This document shows positions 1-6,683 of a stretch of 20,975 bases of DNA, in pieces (the stretch's first letter is position 1; each line of letters opens with the position of its first letter). The translations under genes and the position numbers were made by a program. Origin of the DNA: JBFGFG01 sp041627475 (lineage in GTDB: Bacteria > Actinomycetota > Nitriliruptoria > Nitriliruptorales > Nitriliruptoraceae); NCBI GenBank assembly GCA_041627475.1, contig JBFKQZ010000023.1, forward strand, positions 1-20,975. The letters run 5' to 3'. The notes under the pieces were generated by a model. The model saw nothing but the letters and a program-made list of their open reading frames with translations, was not told the DNA's origin and did no database searches.

Positions 1-280
1 CGCGACGGCCGCCGACCCGGGCTTCCCCGAACTCCGTCCGGGATAGCTTCCGCAGCCGGGTGTGATGCGTCGGTACGGACGCACCGGCCCTGACCGCACC
101 CCGTCCGGCAGTTGCCGGCGTCGTCGCCCCTGCGACAGTTCGTATCGCCCAGGTCGCGTGCCAGCAGTCACCTGTCCGTGATGGCGGTTCTTCGTCGTCG
201 TCACCGCTCCCGCGGAAGCGTTCGGAACTCCCAAGGTGTGCGCCGATGCACACTCTCGTCACTGGTGCAGCGATCGCTGC

Positions 281-308
281 CCGAAGTGCGCGCATGCGCA
301 CAGTTCGG
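281..308. repeat. Hairpin-forming inverted repeat
   Basis: Left arm CCGAAGTGCGC (281-291) pairs with GCGCAC (296-301) and, after a two-base bulge, TTCGG (304-308). The loop is GCAT. The stem has 11 paired positions, mostly G/C, and lies outside any gene. It could be an RNA stem or a DNA palindrome; nothing nearby decides between them. Confidence 0.5.
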
Positions 309-383
309 CACGGAGCAGAACGCGCGATCCCGTCCTCGCTGACTGCCGTCGTGTCGTGGCGGTTTCTGCCCGGCCGCCGCCCC

Positions 384-480
384 GCTGTGACGTTGACGCC
401 GCACCTCCGAGGGGCTGACGTCGCAGCCTTCCTGAGGCTGTGACGCGAACGCAGCAGCGCTGCGGCCCTGGCGTCACAGC
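384..480. repeat. Triplicated 9-mer GCTGTGACG with internal hairpin
   Basis: GCTGTGACG occurs at 384-392 and 437-445, and as its reverse complement at 472-480. The first and third copies form an 11-bp inverted repeat (382-392 with 472-482). Positions 419-429 pair with 435-445 around a 5-base loop, giving an 11-bp stem with one G-T wobble. The combination may be a cluster of protein-binding sites or a structured RNA. Function is unknown. Confidence 0.45.
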
Positions 481-609
481 GGCCGTGTTCCGCCGCCTCA
501 GAACGCCCGATGCAGACTGACTTCGTGACCGCTGGTCGTGAGCGATACACCCTGTTCGGGGCGGGTTGTACACAGTCCATCACACCGCACTGCCGAACTC
601 GGATGACCG

Positions 610-1659
610 TCAGTCGCCGAGCGTCTCCAGGACCGTGGCCGCGATCCCGGCATGCCCGGCCGTGCTCGGGTGGAAGGACCCCCCAGGGCGCGCCCCGATC
701 GCGCTGAGGTCGAGACCGCCGGGGCCCGCGCCGAGCTGCGCCAGGAGCTGTGCCACGTCGACCCCGCCCTCCACCAGCGTGAGGCCGTTGATCCACGCGT
801 CGCCGCCACCACAGAGCCGGTGGTCCTCGCCGTCCACGGTGCCGGCGACCGCGTCCAGGACCGACACGTGCTCGACGACGTCCTCACCCAACAGTTCGTT
901 CGCCGTGGCCACGGCGACGGCCACGCGTTCGTCGAGGGCGAGGACGACCGCGGCGAGCGCCTCGGCGTCGGCCGCCCGTAGCCCGTGGCAGCGCTGGACG
1001 TAACGGGCGGGCCAGGCCGCCACGTCGCTGAACAGGGCCGGGTAGCCGACCACGACGAGACGGCCGTCCTCGGCGACCGCCCGGCGGGCGACCGTGGCGT
1101 AGACCTCGCCCAGACCACCCGTGGTGCCCGCGTCGTCCAGGACGAACCGGTCCGGGTCGGCGAGGGCCTCCACCCGCCCGAGCAGCTCCTCCTGGGTGAT
1201 GTCGCAGCCCTGGTCGACGTCGCCGGTCAGCAGTGCCGTCCACGCGCCCTCCTCGAGGGCTGCGCCGCCCGGTGACGTCTCCAGCCGTGCGAACCCGAGG
1301 CAGTCGGCCACGATCTCGACGAAGCCGAGGTCGTTGCCGCCCAGTGTGAGCAGGACGAGGTCCGCCGGTCGCGCCGCGACGAGCTGCGCGGGCCGCCCGA
1401 GCGGCCCACCGACCGTGACGTCGGCGACCTCCGCCCCGGAGCAGGCGAGGAGCTGCAGGTCGGCGCTGCCGATGCCCGCGGCCACGAGCGCACCCCACGA
1501 GCGCTCGGCCTCGGTCCCGCACTCCCCGCTCGCGGTGGGCAGCCCCTCCCCCGACGCGTACGAGTCACCGAGGACGAGCACCGAGGACGCGGGGGTCGCC
1601 GCGCCCGCCGGCAGGGCCAGCAGGGCGAGGAGCAGCAGCGCGAGCACGGTCCGCGTCAT
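610..1659 (-). CDS. Secreted SGNH/GDSL-family esterase (SEST-like)
   Basis: A 349-residue protein with an N-terminal signal peptide (short basic start, leucine/alanine-rich core to about residue 22, AGA-AT cleavage region). Block I is GDSYASGEG with the catalytic Ser at 33. Block III is GGND at 107-110. The C-terminal FHPSTAGH block places the likely catalytic His at 330. Six cysteines (47, 73, 120, 152, 224, 283) match the three-disulfide pattern known from the Streptomyces scabies esterase group. It should act outside the membrane on ester or lipid substrates; the substrate cannot be read from the sequence. The ATG at 1659 was chosen because it begins the signal peptide and overlaps the stop of the upstream lipoprotein gene in an ATGA. 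A longer in-frame extension upstream is arginine-rich and lies inside the lipoprotein gene. Confidence 0.9.
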   Translation of the reverse strand: MTRTVLALLLLALLALPAGAATPASSVLVLGDSYASGEGLPTASGECGTEAERSWGALVAAGIGSADLQLLACSGAEVADVTVGGPLGRPAQLVAARPADLVLLTLGGNDLGFVEIVADCLGFARLETSPGGAALEEGAWTALLTGDVDQGCDITQEELLGRVEALADPDRFVLDDAGTTGGLGEVYATVARRAVAEDGRLVVVGYPALFSDVAAWPARYVQRCHGLRAADAEALAAVVLALDERVAVAVATANELLGEDVVEHVSVLDAVAGTVDGEDHRLCGGGDAWINGLTLVEGGVDVAQLLAQLGAGPGGLDLSAIGARPGGSFHPSTAGHAGIAATVLETLGD

Positions 1660-2177
1660 CCGTCGCCCCGCAGACGGGCGAGCCACGCGACGGCGACCGC
1701 GTGCGTCCGGGCGACCTCGTCGATGCGCTCCTCCAGCGCCGGGCCGCCGTCCAGGCACGCGGCCAGCAGGTCCGCCTTCGCCTGGAGGTCCCCGACGAGC
1801 AGCGTGGCGGTCTCGGCGTCGGCCGTGATGGCCAACCCGGTCAGCACCTGCGGCGCCGCGATCGCGTCGAGGTCGGTGGCGACCTGTCGGCACGTGGCGG
1901 CGCGCTGGCCCTCCGGCACGTCAGCGAGCTGCGCGAGCTGCGTCGACGTCCGCACGGCGGCGACGACCGGTACGCCGATCGTGTCGAGCCAGAGGGTCAC
2001 GTCGCCCTCGGGCGCGGCGGCCAGCTCCGGAGTCCCCGGTGCCGGTGACGGCGCCGCGGTCGCGGTCGGTGAGGGCGAGGGCGACGGCGCGACGGAGGGC
2101 GCTGCCTCCTCCGGGCCGGCGGCCGTGCAGGCGGTCAGCGCGAGGACGACCACGACGACGAGGTGACGACCCGCCAC
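1656..2177 (-). CDS. Putative lipoprotein of unknown function
   Basis: A 173-residue protein. Residues 6-14 are a valine-rich hydrophobic core, followed by a lipobox (LTAC) with Cys17 as the expected lipidated residue. Residues about 24-50 are a Pro/Ser/Ala/Thr linker, typical of surface-tethered proteins. The rest is alanine-rich and helical, with two cysteines (96 and 141) that could form a disulfide. I recognise no named domain. The GTG start at 2177 is preceded by GAGGAGG. Its stop overlaps the start of the secreted esterase by four bases, so the two are probably translationally coupled and both act at the cell surface. Whether it anchors or regulates the esterase is inference. Confidence 0.8.
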   Translation of the reverse strand: MAGRHLVVVVVLALTACTAAGPEEAAPSVAPSPSPSPTATAAPSPAPGTPELAAAPEGDVTLWLDTIGVPVVAAVRTSTQLAQLADVPEGQRAATCRQVATDLDAIAAPQVLTGLAITADAETATLLVGDLQAKADLLAACLDGGPALEERIDEVARTHAVAVAWLARLRGDG

Positions 2178-2237
2178 ACGCCCTCCTCGTCCTCGCCTCG
2201 GCGCTGCGAGGGTGCCACCGCTCTACCGTCCCTGCCC

Positions 2238-3047
2238 ATGACCGATCTCCGCCGCCACCAGTACCGGCCCCGCCTCGGTGACCAACGTCACCGCCGCGAG
2301 GTGCCCGAGCACGTCCCGACCAACGGGGAGCTGCTCGAGGTCGACACGTTCATCGGGACGGTCACGCGCGTCACGGCACGCAGCGTCCGGCTCGAGGACC
2401 GCCGTGGACGCAGTCGTGACTTCGCCCTCGACGGCCAGCTCGCCTGGCTCGAGGAACGCGCCGTGTCGCTCGTCCCCGGCGCGCCTCCCGCCGCACCGAC
2501 TGCGGCACCGACGCTCACCGCATCCGGCTCGATCGCGGTGCCGGACGCTCCGGCGCGGGTGGCCCGCGCATCGCGGATCTGGGTCGAGGGGACGCACGAC
2601 GCCGAGCTGCTCGAGCTCGTGTGGGGCGACGACCTGCGCCACGAGGGCATCGTGGTGGAGCCGCTCGGGGGCATCGACGACCTCACCGACCACGTGCGCG
2701 CCTTCGGGCCCGGTCCGCAGCGACGGCTCGGCGTGCTCGTCGACCACCTCGTCGCCGGCACCAAGGAGCAGCGGATCGTGGCCCGCGTCGACGACCCGCA
2801 CGTGCTCGTGACGGGCCACCCGTACGTGGACGTCTGGGCCGCGGTGAAGCCGGGTGTGCTCGGCATCGACGCGTGGCCGGAGGTGCCCATGGCCGAGGAG
2901 TGGAAGCAGGGCGTCTGCGACCGCATCGGCTACCCGGACCCACCGACGCTCTGGCGCGAGCTGCGCGGTCGCGTGCGTGGCTGGAAGGACCTCGAGCAGC
3001 CCCTCGTCAACGCGGTCGAGCGGCTCCTCGACCACGTGACCGTCTGA
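2238..3047 (+). CDS. DUF3097 family protein
   Basis: A 269-residue protein that I recognise as the actinobacterial DUF3097 family. Family-like stretches include ARASRIWVEGTHDAELLELV, WGDDLRHEGIVVEPLGG, LGVLVDHLVAGTKE, VLVTGHPYVDVWAAVKP and a C-terminal WKDLEQPLVNAVERLLD segment. The acidic and glycine-rich segments (EGTHDAEL, VDHL) are reminiscent of a TOPRIM-like nucleotidyl fold, but that is inference and no biochemical role is established to my knowledge. An in-frame start at 2163 would add 25 residues with a serine/arginine-rich, family-unlike sequence and would overlap the divergent lipoprotein gene, so ATG 2238 is preferred. No good ribosome-binding site precedes it. A TACCGT element about 10 bases upstream would fit leaderless transcription. 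Confidence 0.9.
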   Translation: MTDLRRHQYRPRLGDQRHRREVPEHVPTNGELLEVDTFIGTVTRVTARSVRLEDRRGRSRDFALDGQLAWLEERAVSLVPGAPPAAPTAAPTLTASGSIAVPDAPARVARASRIWVEGTHDAELLELVWGDDLRHEGIVVEPLGGIDDLTDHVRAFGPGPQRRLGVLVDHLVAGTKEQRIVARVDDPHVLVTGHPYVDVWAAVKPGVLGIDAWPEVPMAEEWKQGVCDRIGYPDPPTLWRELRGRVRGWKDLEQPLVNAVERLLDHVTV

Positions 3048-3050
3048 CGC

Positions 3051-5267
3051 TCACTGCACGATCCCGCGGGCGACGTCCACGACCTCGTCCTCGCTGACCA
3101 GCACCGTCGGCGCGGCCGGACCGATGGGCACGTAGCTGTCGGCGGCGGTCACGCTGGTCACGGCACCGGTGAAGCCGGAACGGACCAGGCCACTCACCAT
3201 CGCGTCGGCCCAGCCGCCGCTGGCCCGGCACTCGTCGACCACGACGACGCGACCGACCCGGTCGGCGATGTGCCGCACGGCAGCGACGGGCAACGGTTGG
3301 AGCCAGCGCACGTCGACGATCTGGCTGGGGACGCCCTCCTCGGCGAGTCGCGCCGACGCCCGCATGGACAGCGGCACGCCGTTGCCGGCGGTCACGAACA
3401 GCACCTCGGCGCCGTCCGGGCCGGCCAGGCCGACCTGGCCGGGCAGCGCCACGGTCCCCGGCGCGGGCCAGTCCGACGTCCACTGCTCGTCGCCCTCCTC
3501 GAACAGGTCACGGCGGTGGTAGAGCGCCGTGGGCTCGAGGACGACCACGATCCGGCCGTGCGCACGTGCCATCGCGACGGCCGTCCGCAGCAGGGCCACG
3601 GCCTGGTCGCCGCGACTCGGCACGCAGATCGCCACCCCCGGGATCTCGCGCAGGGCGGCGACGGCGTGGTCGTTGTGGAAGTGCCCGCCGAAGCCCTGCG
3701 GGTCGGCGAAGGAGGCCATCCGCAGGACCATCGGCGTCGTGAAGGCCCCATCGGAGAAGAAGCGGGTCGACGCCGCCTCACCGCGCAGCTGGTCGATCGC
3801 GTTGTGGAGGTACGCGAGGTACTGGATCTCGGCGATGGGCAGCTGCCCCGCCAGGGCCGCGCCCTGCGCAGCACCGAGGATCCCCGTCTCGTCCAGCAGC
3901 GTGTCGACGACGCGGTGTGGCCCGAAGCGCTGCTGGAGCCCGTTGGTGACGCCGTACACGCCGCCCTTCCTGCCGACGTCCTCGCCGAGGACCAGCGAGC
4001 GTGGGTCGGCGGCGAGCACCTCGCGCAGGGCGGCGTTGGTGTGCGCCGCCAGCGTGCGACGCCCGGGCTGCGACACCTCCTCGGGCAGCAGGCCGTCGTG
4101 CAGTTCGCGGCGGTCGCCGGGGTCGGCCGCTGCCACCCATGCCTGCACGCGCCGGTCGTCGTGCTCGGCGAGACTCTCGAGGACGGCCTCGCGGTCGGTC
4201 AACGGCTCGACGGGGTCGAGCGTGGTCACGGCGCGGTCCACCTCTGCCCTGACCTCTGCCAGGCGATCGCGGAGGGTGGCGCCGTCCGCCACACCGAGCG
4301 AGGCGAGCTCGCGGGCGAGCGCCGGCAGCGGATCGCGCTGCTCGTCGGCCCGGATCTCCTCGGTCGAGCGGTAGCCACGTTCGACGTCGCTCCCGGCGTG
4401 CCCCCACAGGCGCACCGTGGGCAGGTGCAGCAGCACCGGCGCGCGCTCGTCCCGCACCCGCTCCACGGCCGTCGAGATCTGGTGCCACGCGGTCCGCAGG
4501 TCGTCGGCCACCCGGAGGTACTCCAGGTGTGGCCAGGACCGACCCCAGGCCTCGACCCAGCCGGACGGCGTCGGGGTCGAGATGCCGAGGCCGTTGTCCT
4601 CCACGACGAGCAGCAACGGCACCCCGACACCGCGGCGGCGGCCGTAGACCGCGGCGTTCACGCCCGACAGCGCGCTGGCGTGGTTGATCGAGGCGTCACC
4701 CATCGAGGCCACGACCACCGCGTCGTCGGGCACGGGCAGCTCCCACCCCAGGCGCGTGGCCCGGTCGATCGCCAGCGCCAGACCGGTCGCCTTGGGCAGG
4801 TGGCTGGCGATCGTCGAGGTCTGCGGGACGATCCAGGCGGGGGCCGAGCCCCAGACCTTGTGCCGACCACCCGAGGCGGGCTCGCGACGGTCGGCGGCGA
4901 ACGCCCGCACCGTGGCGGTGACGGGGTCGAGCCCGGCCTGGCGGTGCCGGGTCATCACGAAGCCGCCGTCGCGGTAGTGCAGCAGTGCGGGGTCGGTCGG
5001 CCGCAACGCGGCGGCGACCAGCGACGTGCGTTCGTGACCGGCCGAGGAGATGGTGTAGTGCCCGGTGCCGGCGGCCTTCATCCGCCGGGCGGCGACGTCC
5101 AGGGCGCGCGAACGGGCCATGTCGGTCCACAGCTCGACGGCCTCGGCCACGCGCAGCCCGGTGGCGAGCTCGTGCTCGGGGCCGAGCCGGGCGTGTCCGA
5201 CGGGGAGGACGTCCAGGGCAGCGTCGAGGGCAGCCTCGACCACCGCGACACGATCGGACACAGGCAC
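3051..5267 (-). CDS. Fused alpha/beta E1 component of a 2-oxoacid dehydrogenase
   Basis: A 738-residue thiamine-diphosphate enzyme in which E1-alpha (about 1-345) and E1-beta (about 400-738) are joined in one chain. The alpha part has the cofactor motif MGDASINHASALSGVN (189-204) ending near VVEDN (221-225), and the RLWGHAGSD...YR loop. The beta part has GEDVGRKGGVYGVTNGL from 428, the conserved Glu in LDETGILGAAQGAALAG (about 460), and GGHFHNDHAVAALREIPGVAI around the active-site His. The family oxidatively decarboxylates branched-chain or similar 2-oxoacids and passes the acyl group to a lipoyl E2. No E2 or E3 gene lies in the window, so the substrate and complex are undetermined. The start is taken as GTG 5267; a second in-frame GTG lies two codons in. 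It ends 3 bp from the convergent DUF3097 gene. Confidence 0.9.
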   Translation of the reverse strand: MPVSDRVAVVEAALDAALDVLPVGHARLGPEHELATGLRVAEAVELWTDMARSRALDVAARRMKAAGTGHYTISSAGHERTSLVAAALRPTDPALLHYRDGGFVMTRHRQAGLDPVTATVRAFAADRREPASGGRHKVWGSAPAWIVPQTSTIASHLPKATGLALAIDRATRLGWELPVPDDAVVVASMGDASINHASALSGVNAAVYGRRRGVGVPLLLVVEDNGLGISTPTPSGWVEAWGRSWPHLEYLRVADDLRTAWHQISTAVERVRDERAPVLLHLPTVRLWGHAGSDVERGYRSTEEIRADEQRDPLPALARELASLGVADGATLRDRLAEVRAEVDRAVTTLDPVEPLTDREAVLESLAEHDDRRVQAWVAAADPGDRRELHDGLLPEEVSQPGRRTLAAHTNAALREVLAADPRSLVLGEDVGRKGGVYGVTNGLQQRFGPHRVVDTLLDETGILGAAQGAALAGQLPIAEIQYLAYLHNAIDQLRGEAASTRFFSDGAFTTPMVLRMASFADPQGFGGHFHNDHAVAALREIPGVAICVPSRGDQAVALLRTAVAMARAHGRIVVVLEPTALYHRRDLFEEGDEQWTSDWPAPGTVALPGQVGLAGPDGAEVLFVTAGNGVPLSMRASARLAEEGVPSQIVDVRWLQPLPVAAVRHIADRVGRVVVVDECRASGGWADAMVSGLVRSGFTGAVTSVTAADSYVPIGPAAPTVLVSEDEVVDVARGIVQ

Positions 5268-5300
5268 CTCGGAGCCGTCGGACAGGACCCGCGGCGACCG

Positions 5301-5330
5301 TAGCCTTTACGCTCGGGGCGATTCGGAGGT
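5301..5330 (+). promoter_or_regulatory. Candidate -10 elements and ribosome-binding site for the 5337 gene
   Basis: Two overlapping -10-like hexamers, TAGCCT (5301-5306) and TACGCT (5308-5313), lie ahead of a strong Shine-Dalgarno sequence GGAGGT (5325-5330). Exactly six bases separate it from the ATC at 5337. No convincing -35 is seen. The 69-bp gap must also contain the promoter of the divergent E1 gene. Confidence 0.45.
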
Positions 5331-5336
5331 CAGCCC

Positions 5337-5666
5337 ATCAGCGTCCAGCTCCTGCTCCCGCAGTTCCCCGGCTCCCGCCGGGTCATCCCGCTCGTGATCA
5401 CCGACACCGAGACCAAGCACCTGCAACAGCTGCTCGAGCAGGACCGGGCATGGGTGCTGCGGGCACGGTGGGTGCGATGGCTGCGCGAGGGCCGGGCCAG
5501 CGACACCGTCCCGATCAGCCAGATGGTCCACGACGACCGCATCGCCGCCTGCGCCTGGCTGCGCCAGCAGCGGCACGCGCTCCACGAGACGATCCACGGC
5601 GGGCGACGTGCACCCGACGGCTGGGTGACGGGGCTGCCGCTCTACGAGGGACTGCGCGTCGACTGA
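5337..5666 (+). CDS. Small protein of unknown function with a probable ATC start
   Basis: A 109-residue protein if begun at ATC 5337. I do not recognise the family. The N-terminus is hydrophobic (ISVQLLLPQFPG), followed by a helical, Trp/Arg-rich middle (RAWVLRARWVRWLREG) and a C-terminal region with WLRQQRHALHETIHGG. No signal peptide or membrane segment is obvious. The first conventional start in frame is GTG 5394, which has no ribosome-binding site and would discard 19 codons that all end in G or C. Upstream of 5337 the third-position bias vanishes, and GGAGGT sits six bases before ATC, so ATC is the best-supported start; CTG 5352 is a weaker alternative. The 3' end overlaps the convergent methyltransferase gene by 25 bp. 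Confidence 0.65.
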   Translation: MSVQLLLPQFPGSRRVIPLVITDTETKHLQQLLEQDRAWVLRARWVRWLREGRASDTVPISQMVHDDRIAACAWLRQQRHALHETIHGGRRAPDGWVTGLPLYEGLRVD

Positions 5667-6520
5667 TCGACGCGGACGACGGCCACGAGGCTGCCTCCAG
5701 CACCCTCTTCGGCCGGCAGGACGTGCACTTCGTCCACGCCCACCGCGTCCGCGTCGACGTGGACGGCGGCGCCGTCGTCGTCCCCACCGCCGCGGGCGGC
5801 CAGACGCTCGGCGAGCGACGGGGCCGCGGCCTGCACCCGCGTCCAGACGCGATTGCCCACGGCCTCGAGCCAGCGACGCACCGGGGGCGTGTCGTACGGC
5901 CCACCCACGATGCGGTGGACGTCGACGCGCGCGGCACCCGCACCGAGGAGCAGGGTGCTCAGCTCCCCCGCGGTGACGCAGCCGACGTGCGGGGCGTAGC
6001 CGGACCACCCACCGGGGTACAGCGACTCGTCGGGGGTCGACACGACGAGCACGCCGCCGGGCGCCACGGCACGGACGAGCGCGGCACAGAAGTCGGGTTG
6101 CCCCGCCGGAGGGATGTGCTCGAGCACCTCCATCGCGGTCACCAGGGGGGCCGGCGCGACGTCGTCGAGGTCCCGCGCCGTGGCGACGGCCCCCGCGACC
6201 TCCGCGGCGACGGCCAGCACGTCCGGGTCGTGGTCGACCACCGTCACCTCGGCCCCGAGCCGCTCCCCGAGCCAGCCCGTGTAGGCCCCCGTGCCGCAAC
6301 CGACGTCCACGAGGCGCGCCGCGGCACCGCCCGTGACCTCCGCAGCGGCGAGGTAGTGCCCGAGGTGCCGTGCGAGCAGCGTCGGTGACGCGTGGGAGGC
6401 CGGGTCGCCCCCCTCGGCGTTCGCGCCCTCGCGGGTCGCGGCACGTGCACGGGCGAACCACGGTGCCACCTCGTCGAGGGCGGCGGCGAGGTCGGCGAGG
6501 GTCACGGCGGTGGTGGTCAA
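5642..6520 (-). CDS. Class I SAM-dependent methyltransferase
   Basis: A 292-residue protein. Motif I, VDVGCGTGAYTGWLGERLG, is in the first third, followed by the acidic motif II region VTVVDHDPDV. The motif IV/post-I region TAMEVLEHIPP resembles UbiG and related small-molecule methyltransferases, then PGGVLVVSTPDESLYPG. The C-terminal 130 residues carry a WSGYAPHVGCVTAGEL segment and an acidic Gly/Asp-rich stretch (RGGGDDDGAAVH). The acceptor substrate is unknown. The start is TTG 6520, with an in-frame GTG five codons in as an alternative; neither has a strong ribosome-binding site. It is divergent from the first GMC oxidoreductase, with 163 bp between the starts. Confidence 0.85.
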   Translation of the reverse strand: MTTTAVTLADLAAALDEVAPWFARARAATREGANAEGGDPASHASPTLLARHLGHYLAAAEVTGGAAARLVDVGCGTGAYTGWLGERLGAEVTVVDHDPDVLAVAAEVAGAVATARDLDDVAPAPLVTAMEVLEHIPPAGQPDFCAALVRAVAPGGVLVVSTPDESLYPGGWSGYAPHVGCVTAGELSTLLLGAGAARVDVHRIVGGPYDTPPVRRWLEAVGNRVWTRVQAAAPSLAERLAARGGGDDDGAAVHVDADAVGVDEVHVLPAEEGAGGSLVAVVRVDQSTRSPS

Positions 6521-6584
6521 CGAGGGGTCCGGGTCGGCGGCCGCGCAGGCTAACGCCGGCCGTCCGGGTGGCTCTGCGCCGGAT

Positions 6585-6601
6585 GTTGAACGAGGTTCAA
6601 C
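6585..6601. promoter_or_regulatory. Perfect inverted repeat, likely operator
   Basis: GTTGAAC-GAG-GTTCAAC is a perfect 7-bp inverted repeat with a 3-base spacer. It contains the -35 hexamer of the promoter for the GMC gene at 6684, the expected position for a repressor site. The half-site resembles the AAC..GTT core of KstR-type TetR regulators of sterol catabolism (TnnAACnnGTTnnA), but the spacing here is one base longer. A TetR-family site is therefore a guess, and no regulator gene is present in the window. Confidence 0.55.
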
Positions 6602-6614
6602 GGGCGCTGTACCG
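6586..6614 (+). promoter_or_regulatory. Sigma-70-type promoter for the GMC oxidoreductase
   Basis: TTGAAC (6586-6591) and TGTACC (6609-6614) are separated by exactly 17 bases. The predicted transcript begins near 6621 and has a leader of about 60 bases before the ATG at 6684, with AGGAG at 6669-6673 as the ribosome-binding site. Confidence 0.5.
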
Positions 6615-6683
6615 TCCGGCCAGCGCGCGCTGCCCGCGCGGCCGAAGCGGGCGCGCCCCGGCGCGACGAGGAGTAGGACGCAG

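Larger units (their letters stand above)
1..609. other. Gene-free region with inverted repeats
   Basis: No reading frame here has the strong third-position G/C bias of the genes further on, and the possible translations are short, arginine/serine-rich and resemble no family I know. What is visible is secondary structure: a hairpin at 281-308, another at 419-445, and a 9-base word present three times between 384 and 480. This is the 3' flank of the minus-strand esterase gene that ends at 610. It may hold a terminator region, a small RNA, or the decayed remains of a gene. No U-tract typical of a classical terminator is evident. Confidence 0.6.

Noticed and set aside
112..573. Several 60-100 codon open frames in the first 600 bases
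   Set aside because: They overlap one another in several frames, lack third-position bias and have no motif or ribosome-binding site.
2163..2237. A 25-residue N-terminal extension of the DUF3097 protein
   Set aside because: The extension is unlike the family and would overlap the divergent lipoprotein start; the family N-terminus fits ATG 2238.
3270..5303. A 677-codon open frame on the plus strand opposite the E1 gene
   Set aside because: It is antisense to the E1 gene, has no recognisable motif and an Arg/Gly/His-rich shadow composition.
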